From the NCBI GenBank assembly GCA_900554345.1, contig USHH01000016.1, forward strand, positions 1-18,466: 18,466 nucleotides of DNA, in the 5' to 3' direction. The position numbers and the translations under genes are program-made. Source of the stretch: an uncultured Bacteroidales bacterium (GTDB taxonomy: Bacteria; Bacteroidota; Bacteroidia; Bacteroidales; Muribaculaceae). The notes beneath the pieces were generated by a model. The model saw nothing but the letters and a program-made list of their open reading frames with translations. It had not been told where the DNA came from and did not search any database. Shown here piece after piece: positions 1 to 6,654 of the stretch. Every line of letters begins with the position of its first letter. The first letter of the stretch is position 1.

Positions 1-654
1 TATCGTCTCGATAAGGGCGGGTAATCCACCGGTCACGCCGGAGGTTTGGTTCGGTTGCTGCAAGGAATGGGTTACATCCATAATGACTGGGAAACCGAAT
101 GTTTGCATTTGCGGGATACCCCGGAAATCGACAACAAGGTCGGTATAGCCGAATGTCGTTCCCCGCTCGGTGATCATGACATTATCATTTCCCGCGTCCA
201 CTACCTTTTGTACGGCGAATTGCATGGCACCCGGCGAAAGGAACTGTCCTTTCTTTATATTGACGATTTTCCCGGTCTCGGCCGCCGCTACCAATAAATC
301 CGTTTGGCGGCATAGGAAAGCCGGGATTTGAAGGACATCGACATATTCGGCGGCCATGGCAGCCTCCGGCGCGCAATGGATATCGGTCACGACAGGGATT
401 CCGAAAGTCTCGCGCACCTTGCGGAGCACCTTCAGGGCCTTCTCGTCGCCGATGCCTGTGAAAGAATCGATGCGGCTGCGGTTGGCCTTGCGGTAACTTC
501 CCTTGAAGACGTAGGGTATGCCGAGGCGGGATGTGATTTCCGTGAGCTCGCCGGCGATATCGAGGGCCATCTCCTCACCCTCTATGACACAGGGGCCTGC
601 GAGGAGGAAGAAATTGCTGTCGGCCGAAGGAATAAGATATTTCAGGATATCCAT
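1..654 (-). CDS. kdsA: 3-deoxy-8-phosphooctulonate synthase KdsA (C-terminus cut by window edge)
   Basis: Condenses phosphoenolpyruvate with arabinose 5-phosphate to KDO-8-phosphate, the committed cytoplasmic step toward the KDO of lipid A core. Read on the minus strand from the ATG at 654; 218 codons are visible with no stop, and the family is usually about 260-280 residues, so roughly the last 50 are outside. Motifs seen: LAGPCVIEGEEMA near residue 18, VFKGSYRKANRSR near 49 (PEP and phosphate binding), QIPAFLCRQTDLL near 109, KKGQFLSP near 138, DVTHSLQQPNQ near 197. The start lies 23 nt after the rsmE stop, so it is probably co-transcribed with rsmE. Codon use changes sharply around 330-350: the part towards position 1 uses CAA, TTA and TTG, the N-terminal part uses CTC and CTG. 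The identification is very secure; whether the two halves belong together is not. Confidence 0.95.
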   Translation of the reverse strand, partial: MDILKYLIPSADSNFFLLAGPCVIEGEEMALDIAGELTEITSRLGIPYVFKGSYRKANRSRIDSFTGIGDEKALKVLRKVRETFGIPVVTDIHCAPEAAMAAEYVDVLQIPAFLCRQTDLLVAAAETGKIVNIKKGQFLSPGAMQFAVQKVVDAGNDNVMITERGTTFGYTDLVVDFRGIPQMQTFGFPVIMDVTHSLQQPNQTSGVTGGLPALIETI

Positions 655-677
655 AATATTCTTGATTAAAAAATAGA

Positions 678-1385
678 TTATCTGAGATCATCGAGCACGT
701 GGATGGCTGTGAGGGCATATAGGGCAGCCGTCTCCGTGCGGAGACGTGTGTTGCCGAAAGTCACGGGCATATAGCCGGCCTCAATAGCAGCGGCCACCTC
801 ACCCGGGGAGAAATCCCCCTCGGGGCCGATCAACACCGTGACATCGCTGCCGGCGCGGTATTCCCTCACCAGCTCACGGCGTGGCGTCGACTCATCGCAA
901 TAGCCGAAAAAGCGCATCCCCTCCCCTTCCCTATCCATGAATGAGCGGAAGGGAACCATCGGCGTAAGTAGCGGCAGGCGTGCCTTCAGCGACTGGCACA
1001 TGGCGGAGACCATGATCTTCCGCAGGCGCTCCACATTGCAGACACGCCGCTCGCTGCGGTCGCAGACAAGGAAAGCCACCTCATCGACGCCGATCTCCAC
1101 GGCCTTCTCGAGAAGCCATTCCATCCGGTCGATGTTTTTCGTGGGGGCCACCGCGAGAGTGATGCGTCCGGGCCAGCTCTTCTCCACCTTTTCAGACTCC
1201 ACCACCGTGACCGACGCCCCCTTGGGATTGGCGTCGTCGAGACGGCACAGAAAGATATTGCCGAGGCCGTCGGTGACACGCAGCGTGTCGCCGGGCTTCA
1301 TCCTGAGCACACGGCAGCAATGGGCCGACTCCTGGGGAGGAAGCATGCCTCCCTCGATTACTTCAGGAGCATAAAACTGTATCAT
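678..1385 (-). CDS. rsmE: 16S rRNA m3U1498 methyltransferase RsmE
   Basis: SPOUT-class methyltransferase that uses SAM to methylate N3 of U1498 in helix 44 of 16S rRNA. At 235 residues it is a normal length. An N-terminal PUA-like part contains H22-CCRVLR, followed by the conserved K83-N-I-D-R-M-E-W-L-L-E-K segment. The C-terminal trefoil knot shows IGPEGDFSPGE at about 186-196 and RLRTETAAL at about 214-222, the SAM-binding knot signature. The ATG at 1385 overlaps the TGA of the upstream permease by four bases (ATGA), which fixes the start and suggests translational coupling. kdsA follows 23 nt downstream. Regulation is presumably from the permease promoter near 2773. Very confident. Confidence 0.95.
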   Translation of the reverse strand: MIQFYAPEVIEGGMLPPQESAHCCRVLRMKPGDTLRVTDGLGNIFLCRLDDANPKGASVTVVESEKVEKSWPGRITLAVAPTKNIDRMEWLLEKAVEIGVDEVAFLVCDRSERRVCNVERLRKIMVSAMCQSLKARLPLLTPMVPFRSFMDREGEGMRFFGYCDESTPRRELVREYRAGSDVTVLIGPEGDFSPGEVAAAIEAGYMPVTFGNTRLRTETAALYALTAIHVLDDLR

Positions 1386-2722
1386 GGCGCCACGAAACCG
1401 CTGCCATCCTCCTCGTGATCGGCGGCGACATCCTCGGAGATCTCGCCGCGACGGTTGTCGTGGAAGATGAAGATAAACAATACGGCCACCAAGAGGGCGT
1501 AGGCCGCGAAGATATACCAGGCGGTGCGCCAGCCGGCGAGCTGCACCTCAGAAGAGGCTCCGGGCGGCACAAGGGCATTGACTACATACATCGCGGCGAT
1601 GGTACCGATCGTGGCTCCCAGGCCGTTGGTGCATATCATGAAGAGTCCCTGGGCACTGCTCCTCATCGATGGACTCGTCATCTTATCTACATAGAGGCCG
1701 CCGGAGACATTGAAGAAATCGAAGGCGATGCCGTAGACTATGCAGGAGAGCACGAACATCCAGACGTGGCCGGCAGGGTCGCCGGCTCCGAAGAGCCCGA
1801 AGCGGAGCACCCACGCGAACATCGACATAAGCATCACCCCCTTTATGCCGAAACGCTTCAGGCAGAACGGGATGAGGAGGATGCAGAGGGTCTCGCTGAT
1901 CTGCGAGAGGGATATGAGCGCGTTGGCGTTCCGCGCAGCCCAGGCGTCGGCGAAGGCGGGGATGTCGACGAAGCTCGTGATATAGGGATTGGCATATCCG
2001 TTGGTGATCTGGAGGGAGACTCCGAGGAGCATGCTGAAGAGGAAGAAGACGGCCATCTCAGGCTGGCGCAGCAGGGCGAAGGAACGGAGGCCGAGGGCAT
2101 CGACCCATCCGGAACCCTCAGGCGCGCGAGATACGGGGCACGCGGGCATCGTGAGCGCATAGGCGGCCATGACGATCGAGAGGGCAGCCGACGTGAAGAG
2201 CTGCATGTAAGTGGTCTGGAAGCGCGCGTCGTCAGGTCCGCAGAAATTCACGAAGAGCATCGAGCAGATGAAGCCTACGGTGCCGAAGACACGGATTGGT
2301 GGGAAAGCCTTCACCGTATCGAGCCCGGCCTTCGTAAGGGCGTTGAAAGCCACTGAATTGGCGAGACCGATAGTCGGCATGAAGAAGGCCACCGAAAGGG
2401 TATATAGGATGAAGAGAGGAGTAAAGGCTATCTCCGGAGTCAGGGCGCAGTAGGAAGCAGCCCCGGCCATGAACACTCCGGCGAGGAGATGGCAGAGGCT
2501 GAGCATCTTCTGGGCCGGAATCCAACGGTCGGCCATGATACCGATCAGCGAAGGCATGAAAAGGGAGACGATGCCCTGGATGGCATAAAACCAGCCGATT
2601 TCGGCCTGAAGGCCGTTGCGGGCGAGGAAATTGCCCAGAGAGGTCAGATAGGCGCCCCATACGGCGAACTCGAGGAAACTGAGAGCCGCGAGCCGCACTT
2701 TGAGCGATTGTGTCGAAGCCAT
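1382..2722 (-). CDS. NHS-family (MFS) nucleoside:H+ symporter
   Basis: A 446-residue inner-membrane permease with about twelve hydrophobic segments, resembling the nucleoside:H+ symporter branch of the MFS (NupG/XapB-like). Seen: an N-terminal SFLEFAVWGAYLTSLGNF helix, the cytoplasmic loop GIMADRWIPAQK (the MFS loop 2-3 signature) at about 61-72, and FDFFNVSGGLYVDK in the second half, a motif typical of NHS proteins. The reading frame extends upstream to an ATG at 2803, but a consensus -7 box at 2773-2780 would start transcription inside that extension. The extension is also not needed for the first helix, so I choose the ATG at 2722. The last ~25 residues are acidic and cytoplasmic. Substrate specificity within nucleosides cannot be read from sequence. 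Its stop overlaps rsmE. Confidence 0.87.
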   Translation of the reverse strand: MASTQSLKVRLAALSFLEFAVWGAYLTSLGNFLARNGLQAEIGWFYAIQGIVSLFMPSLIGIMADRWIPAQKMLSLCHLLAGVFMAGAASYCALTPEIAFTPLFILYTLSVAFFMPTIGLANSVAFNALTKAGLDTVKAFPPIRVFGTVGFICSMLFVNFCGPDDARFQTTYMQLFTSAALSIVMAAYALTMPACPVSRAPEGSGWVDALGLRSFALLRQPEMAVFFLFSMLLGVSLQITNGYANPYITSFVDIPAFADAWAARNANALISLSQISETLCILLIPFCLKRFGIKGVMLMSMFAWVLRFGLFGAGDPAGHVWMFVLSCIVYGIAFDFFNVSGGLYVDKMTSPSMRSSAQGLFMICTNGLGATIGTIAAMYVVNALVPPGASSEVQLAGWRTAWYIFAAYALLVAVLFIFIFHDNRRGEISEDVAADHEEDGSGFVAP

Positions 2723-2772
2723 GTGTCGGGTCGGAAAAAGATTATGATTAATTAGAAAATGGCGTAGCCGTA

Positions 2773-2780
2773 CAAAGATA
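2773..2780 (-). promoter_or_regulatory. -7 promoter box for the nucleoside permease operon
   Basis: Minus-strand TATCTTTG matches the Bacteroidota -7 consensus TAnnTTTG. It sits about 50 nt upstream of the ATG at 2722 and downstream of the alternative ATG at 2803, so it argues for the shorter protein. No clean TTTG -33 element is visible at the usual distance. Confidence 0.6.
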
Positions 2781-2805
2781 GGAAAAAATATGCAGATATT
2801 CACGC

Positions 2806-3498
2806 TTAACGTCGCGAAGAAGCGTATTTATTGCGTGCGGCCTCGTCGAGAAGGCGGAAACGGTCGTTGATTCTGAACTTCGTGCCGTCGACGGAGATGA
2901 TACGGTCTTTCACGAGGGCATTTATTTCTCGGCCGTCACCGTCATGGGTGAGCTGCTGGAGCTCCTTGACGGGAAGCTCGACCGTGATAGCCGAGGCTTC
3001 GGCCTCAGTGAGCGAACTGACGATGATGGCGAGGCGTCCGATGAGGGTGTCGTGGGAATACTCGAGCTGGGCCGAGATGCGACGTTGGCAGCGGAGCGAG
3101 AGGTAGTTGTAGAAATTGATCTGATAGATTGAGTCGGTATTCAGTAGATTGACATACTGCTCCTTGCTGAAGGCCATGATGCTGACATCGTCGAGCGCCC
3201 TGACGGCGCCGTAGCTTCTGGTGTGGATTCCGAACAGGCGCTCTGCGCCGATGAGGGTGCCCTTCCCGCCGACACTGGTGACCATCAGGCCGTCGAGGCG
3301 GTTCTGATAGGCTATGCATACGGATCCGCTGATGACATAGCGGAGCATAGAAGAGGAGTCGCCTGGCTTGACAATGATATCGTCAGGAGCGTAATTGATA
3401 AAGCTGATGTTGGTCTTCTCAAGAAACGACGAGACATGGTCTTTTCCCACACCCTTGAAGAGGGGAAGATCCATTATAGTCTCATACATAGTAGCCAT
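2806..3498 (-). CDS. Crp/Fnr-family transcriptional regulator
   Basis: A 230-residue cytoplasmic regulator of the Crp/Fnr superfamily. Residues about 1-125 form a cyclic-nucleotide-binding-like beta-barrel: DIIVKPGDSSSMLRYVISGSVCIAY is the usual start of the fold. A dimerisation helix follows (YNYLSLRCQRRISAQLEYSHDTLIGRLA), then a C-terminal winged-helix region (LPVKELQQLTHDGDGREINALVKDRIISVDG). The HTH looks shortened: where most members have an SRETxSR recognition helix this one has DGDGRE, about three residues fewer. No Fe-S cysteines of FNR type are seen, and the ligand is unknown. The ATG at 3498 is preferred; one at 3489 is also possible, and one at 3540 would add a stretch coded by a hairpin. 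It ends 83 nt before the permease start. Confidence 0.85.
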   Translation of the reverse strand: MATMYETIMDLPLFKGVGKDHVSSFLEKTNISFINYAPDDIIVKPGDSSSMLRYVISGSVCIAYQNRLDGLMVTSVGGKGTLIGAERLFGIHTRSYGAVRALDDVSIMAFSKEQYVNLLNTDSIYQINFYNYLSLRCQRRISAQLEYSHDTLIGRLAIIVSSLTEAEASAITVELPVKELQQLTHDGDGREINALVKDRIISVDGTKFRINDRFRLLDEAARNKYASSRR

Positions 3499-3520
3499 CG
3501 GGGTGAAAATTATAGCGCCA

Positions 3521-3537
3521 GCCGGGGAAATCCCGGC
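3521..3537. repeat. Hairpin just upstream of the Crp-type regulator
   Basis: GCCGGG and CCCGGC form a perfect 6-bp stem around a GAAAT loop, 23 nt upstream of the chosen ATG at 3498. It could be a leader hairpin or an operator. If translation began at 3540 it would be coding. Confidence 0.45.
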
Positions 3538-3593
3538 CATATATCATGTTTAACAATTAATGTGAGTTAAAAGTTAAGAAGTTAACGAAATAG

Positions 3594-3619
3594 AAACGCC
3601 GGCATTACTGCCGGCGTTT
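3594..3619 (-). terminator. Intrinsic terminator of the tRNA-Met gene
   Basis: AAACGCCGGCA and TGCCGGCGTTT form a perfect 11-bp stem with a 4-nt loop, 7 nt past the tRNA 3' end in the minus direction. The following tract (TTTCTATTTC) is U-rich but interrupted. Confidence 0.8.
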
Positions 3620-3626
3620 GAAGAAG

Positions 3627-3700
3627 TAGCGGGATCGAGAATTGAACTCGAGACCTCCGGGTTATGAATCCGACGCTCTAACCAACTGAGCTATCCCGCC
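3627..3700 (-). tRNA. tRNA-Met (CAU), elongator type
   Basis: A 74-nt cloverleaf reads on the minus strand: a 7-bp acceptor stem beginning GGCGGGA, TA, D arm GCTC/GAGC, anticodon loop TTCATAA with anticodon CAU, variable loop AGGTC, T arm TCGAG-TTCAATT-CTCGA, and discriminator A. CCA is not encoded. It lacks the initiator-type 1-72 mismatch pattern and the three G-C pairs at the end of the anticodon stem, so it is elongator Met; a lysidine-modified tRNA-Ile2 cannot be fully excluded. Two oddities: the first acceptor pair is G1-U72 and the anticodon stem closes with A31-C39. A consensus promoter lies 38 nt upstream and a terminator immediately downstream, so it is a single-gene unit. Confidence 0.95.
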
Positions 3701-3737
3701 AGAGGAGCATCAAGGGGTTGTTTCCTTTTTGCGAGTG

Positions 3738-3768
3738 CAAAGTTAGGCATTATTTTTGATTCGGCAAA
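3738..3768 (-). promoter_or_regulatory. Promoter of the tRNA-Met gene
   Basis: Minus strand: TTTG (3768-3765), exactly 19 nt, then TAACTTTG (3745-3738). This is a full match to the Bacteroidota -33/-7 consensus, placed correctly for a short leader ahead of the tRNA at 3700. Confidence 0.8.
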
Positions 3769-3798
3769 AAAAATTTCAGATTATTTTAAGAAAATCGT

Positions 3799-3806
3799 TA
3801 ATTTTG
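3799..3806 (+). promoter_or_regulatory. -7 promoter box for the lipoprotein-murB operon
   Basis: TAATTTTG matches TAnnTTTG and lies about 50 nt ahead of the lipoprotein start. The -33 position holds only a weak TTTC. This promoter is divergent from the tRNA promoter, with the two -33 regions close together in an A/T-rich stretch. Confidence 0.6.
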
Positions 3807-3854
3807 CAGTGACAACCATGAGGGCGCCCAAGAATGCAGCCCGACAATTATGAC

Positions 3855-4826
3855 ATGAGACTTATACTGAATATAGATATATCGCGGAAGCTGCTGCAGG
3901 GCATTGCCATGGCGGCGGCGATACTGGCGACGCTGTCGCTGACCGGATGTTTCACCGGCGTGGAGCGCACCGACAAGATCTCCCTCTCGCGCGGAGACCG
4001 CAAGCTTATGCGCCTCACTCCGGAGGAGAAGCTGCTCCAGAACATCACGGGCCAGCAGCTCAAAGACTGGAAGCCCGGCAAGCTCTTCCATGTGGTCGAC
4101 AACAAAGCCATGATGGTCTTCGACCCGGAGGGCACTGTGCCCGACACGCTCGCCACGCCAGTCGCAGGAATGCGGCTGAGATTCAAGGGCTCTACAATCA
4201 GGAGGGCGTTCGACGGCTCGGAGATAGCGCTCGTGACGCTCACCGACGGCAGCCGCGACTACATCCTCAACACTGCCATGACGCCGGAGAAGGCCTCGGA
4301 GGAATTTATGAGCACCCGCATACCGATGCTCGTAGACGGCGATATAGTGGTCATGACCGCCGACTCCCTCAAAGGGCGCCGGGTGTGGTCGCGCTCCGAT
4401 ATATATTACGACGAGAGAGGTCGCAAGGTGGGCCACGACAAGTTCGTGGCCTTCACGGTGCTCGACGTTGAGCCCGGCGACATGGTGTTTCCCCTCAAGG
4501 TGAAGCTGCGCGATGACGAAGGGCGAGTGCTCTACATGAAGATGAACTACGGCATATCGTCGAAGGAGAGCCGGAGTTTTCCGCGCATGTTCTCGCTGAG
4601 CGATATCCGCGAGCGATACCCGGCGATCACCGACGAGGTGTGGCGTCTGATATGCGCCGGCAAGGTGCAGCTCGGCATGACTAAAGACGAATGCAAGCTC
4701 TCCCTCGGAAATCCGTCGGAGGTCTCTTCAGGCCACGACTACAGCCAGACGGTCGATATCTGGCACTATCCCGACGGCATATACCTCCTATTTGAAGACG
4801 GGCGCCTCACCAGAATGCGCTATTGA
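3855..4826 (+). CDS. Lipoprotein with BamE/SmpA-like C-terminal domain
   Basis: A 323-residue predicted lipoprotein. The N-terminus has basic residues, a hydrophobic run and a lipobox (LTGC, Cys32), so it should be lipidated and sit in the envelope. The middle (about 40-245) is a domain I do not recognise. The last ~60 residues read GKVQLGMTKDECKLSLGNPSEV, then WHYPDGIYLLFEDGRL, which resembles the BamE/SmpA-OmlA fold (GMt-ev-lG-P pattern). In-frame ATGs also occur at 3834 and 3909; 3855 gives the best signal sequence. An 11-codon reading frame (3818-3853) ends one base before this ATG. It precedes murB by 31 nt with no promoter box between, so the two are probably co-transcribed. Function unknown; an envelope-assembly role is only a guess. 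Confidence 0.75.
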   Translation: MRLILNIDISRKLLQGIAMAAAILATLSLTGCFTGVERTDKISLSRGDRKLMRLTPEEKLLQNITGQQLKDWKPGKLFHVVDNKAMMVFDPEGTVPDTLATPVAGMRLRFKGSTIRRAFDGSEIALVTLTDGSRDYILNTAMTPEKASEEFMSTRIPMLVDGDIVVMTADSLKGRRVWSRSDIYYDERGRKVGHDKFVAFTVLDVEPGDMVFPLKVKLRDDEGRVLYMKMNYGISSKESRSFPRMFSLSDIRERYPAITDEVWRLICAGKVQLGMTKDECKLSLGNPSEVSSGHDYSQTVDIWHYPDGIYLLFEDGRLTRMRY

Positions 4827-4857
4827 CACATATTATATAAGGATATTTATATAAGAT

Positions 4858-5760
4858 ATGGAATTCAAGAAAAACCACGAGCTCGCTCCCCTCACCACCT
4901 TCGGACTGCCGGCAAAGGCCCGGCTCTTCGCCGAGTATTCGAGCGCCGACGAGCTGCTGAAGATATCCCGCACCCCGGAATTCACCGAAAACGAAGTGCT
5001 GCACATCGGCGGAGGCAGCAACCTGCTTTTTGTAAAGGATTTCGACGGTCTTGTGCTGCACTCTCGAATCCTCGGAATCACCGACTACCGCAAGGATGAC
5101 GACACGGTGTTCGTAATAGCCGGCGCAGGCGTGAAATGGACCGACCTTGTGGATCATTGTGTCGGGAAGGGGTATTCCGGTCTCGAGAACATGGCGGGCA
5201 TTCCCGGCGAGGCCGGAGCATCGGCCGTGCAGAACGTGGGAGCCTACGGTGCGGAAGCCCGCGACGTGATCCACCATGTGGAGTGTTTCGACTGCCGGTG
5301 GCGCAAGACGGTGGTCTTCACCAATGAGGAATGCCGCTTCGGCTATCGCGACAGCATCTTCAAGCACGAGGGCAAAGGCCGATATATAGTCTTGCGTGTG
5401 AGCTACCGTCTGCGCGTCGGCACGGAGGCACGCAATCTCGGCTACAGACCGCTGCGTGAGCTCGCCGGGCGTCTCGGACGCACACCTACGATCTCGGAGG
5501 TGCGCGACGAGGTGCTGCGTGTCAGAAACGAGAAGCTTCCCGATCCGGCGGAGCTCGGCAGCGCGGGAAGCTTCTTCAAGAATCCGGTGGTACACCGCCA
5601 CTACTACGAGGAGATGATCCGGCCCGAATTCGGCGACATACCCTATCATGAGGTCGACAGCCACCATATCAAGCTGGCAGCCGGATGGCTTATCGAGCAT
5701 GCAGGGCTGAAGGGCGCCGCAGTGGGTGGCGCCGTCGCGCACCCCGCCGGTGTCTGGTGA
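4858..5760 (+). pseudogene. murB: UDP-N-acetylmuramate dehydrogenase MurB, frameshifted before its C-terminus
   Basis: MurB is the FAD/NADPH enzyme that reduces UDP-GlcNAc-enolpyruvate to UDP-MurNAc in peptidoglycan synthesis. The 300-residue frame shows GGGSNLL at 51-57 and GIPGEAGASAVQNVGAYG at 114-131 (FAD binding), FGYRDSIFK with Tyr163/Arg164, and GSAGSFFKNP with the proton-donor Ser238. After about Pro296 the frame turns to nonsense (AGVW, stop). The expected tail (CLVIVNTGSA ... LRPEVNFI) is found in another frame at about 5745-5882. Adding one C to the CCCC at 5742-5745 restores it and gives about 342 residues, normal for this MurB type. The lost tail carries the conserved catalytic Glu (PEV). 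As murB is essential, a sequencing error, recoding or a paralogue elsewhere are all possible; the feature is labelled broken only because of what the sequence shows. Confidence 0.85.
5742..5745 (+). other. Probable site of the murB frameshift (C-run)
   Basis: Upstream, MurB is read in the frame of 4858; from about 5745 the MurB homology continues in the frame of 5685. The transition falls at a CCCC run following CAC. A five-C version would give His-Pro-Arg-Arg-Cys and a continuous MurB. Confidence 0.7.
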
Positions 5761-6641
5761 TCGTCAACACGGGCAGCGCCACTGCCTCCGACGTGGTGGA
5801 GCTGGCCGCCAGGGTCGAGAAGACCGTGAGCGACAGATATGGCGTCACACTGAGGCCGGAGGTGAATTTCATCGACAGGACGCTGAGGGTCACAGTGCTC
5901 GGAAGCGGCACGTCGAAAGGCGTTCCTGAGATCGGATGCCGCTGCCGCGTGTGCCGCTCCGCCGACCCGGACGACAGGCGTCTCCGCGCATCGGTGCTGG
6001 TGAAGACCCACGGGCTCTCCCTTCTGATCGACGCCTCCCCCGATTTCCGGCAGCAGGCCCTGACCCACGACCTGCGCCATGTCGACGCCGTGCTGCTGAC
6101 CCACAGCCATTACGATCACGTAGGGGGCATCGACGACCTGCGTCCCTTCGCGGCGCAGGGTGCGGTCGACATATATCTGCGCAAGGATGTAGACAGCGAC
6201 CTGCGCAATCGGCTCGACTACTGCTTCCGCGACCATCTCTACCCCGGAGTGCCGAAGCTGAACCTGAGGGTGATCGACAACCATCCCTTCTATATCGACG
6301 GCGTGAAGATCACGCCGGTGGAGGTGCTCCACGGCAAGCTCCCGATCTACGGCTACCGTATAGGAGATTTCGCCTATATCACCGACGCCAAAACAATAAG
6401 CGACGACGAGCTCGACAAGCTGCGCGGCCTCGACACCCTGATCATCAACGCGCTGCAGATCGAGAAGCATTTCGCCCACCTCTCACTTGACGAGGCTCTC
6501 GACGTCATCAGGGAGCTGAAGCCACGCCGCGCCTTCCTCACCCACTTCAACCACCACATCGGCCTCAACAGCGAGCTGCTGGAGAAGCTGCCTCCCGACG
6601 TGCGCCCCCTCACCGACGGCATGACCATCGAAGTAAACTGA
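5745..6641 (+). CDS. MurB C-terminal tail joined in frame to an MBL-fold (PhnP-like) metallohydrolase
   Basis: This open frame (nominal ATG at 5685) holds two things. Codons 5745-5882 encode the last ~46 residues of MurB, including the catalytic PEV Glu. From the CTG at 5883 a 252-residue metallo-beta-lactamase-fold hydrolase follows, aligning from its usual first residues (RVTVLGSGTSKGVPEIGC). Counting from 5883: a C19-x-C21-xx-C24 cluster, a metal-binding THSHYDH motif with H74, H76, D78 and H79, then H150, D168 and H221. This is the PhnP-like branch of phosphodiesterases; the substrate here is unknown. There is no stop between the MurB tail and the hydrolase, and no ATG near the natural start. 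So either the MBL starts at CTG, or corrected murB makes a MurB-MBL fusion. The next regulator starts 13 nt downstream. Confidence 0.85.
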   Translation, partial: RRCLVIVNTGSATASDVVELAARVEKTVSDRYGVTLRPEVNFIDRTLRVTVLGSGTSKGVPEIGCRCRVCRSADPDDRRLRASVLVKTHGLSLLIDASPDFRQQALTHDLRHVDAVLLTHSHYDHVGGIDDLRPFAAQGAVDIYLRKDVDSDLRNRLDYCFRDHLYPGVPKLNLRVIDNHPFYIDGVKITPVEVLHGKLPIYGYRIGDFAYITDAKTISDDELDKLRGLDTLIINALQIEKHFAHLSLDEALDVIRELKPRRAFLTHFNHHIGLNSELLEKLPPDVRPLTDGMTIEVN

Positions 6642-6654
6642 TAATCACTCTAAA

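Noticed and set aside
46..669. Plus-strand open frames over 46-669
   Set aside because: The minus strand here encodes KdsA with its conserved motifs, so the plus-strand frames are shadows.
1415..2356. 313-codon plus-strand open frame opposite the nucleoside permease
   Set aside because: It is charged and repetitive in a way produced by reading the complement of hydrophobic, GC-rich codons. It has no recognisable domain and lies wholly within a convincing gene.
3627..3700. tRNA considered as an integration (attachment) site
   Set aside because: No integrase gene or partial tRNA 3' copy is visible in the window, and flanking genes are ordinary housekeeping genes.
4807..6479. Long minus-strand open frames opposite murB and the MBL gene
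   Set aside because: They are antisense shadows of well-conserved enzymes and show no family motif, promoter box or start context.
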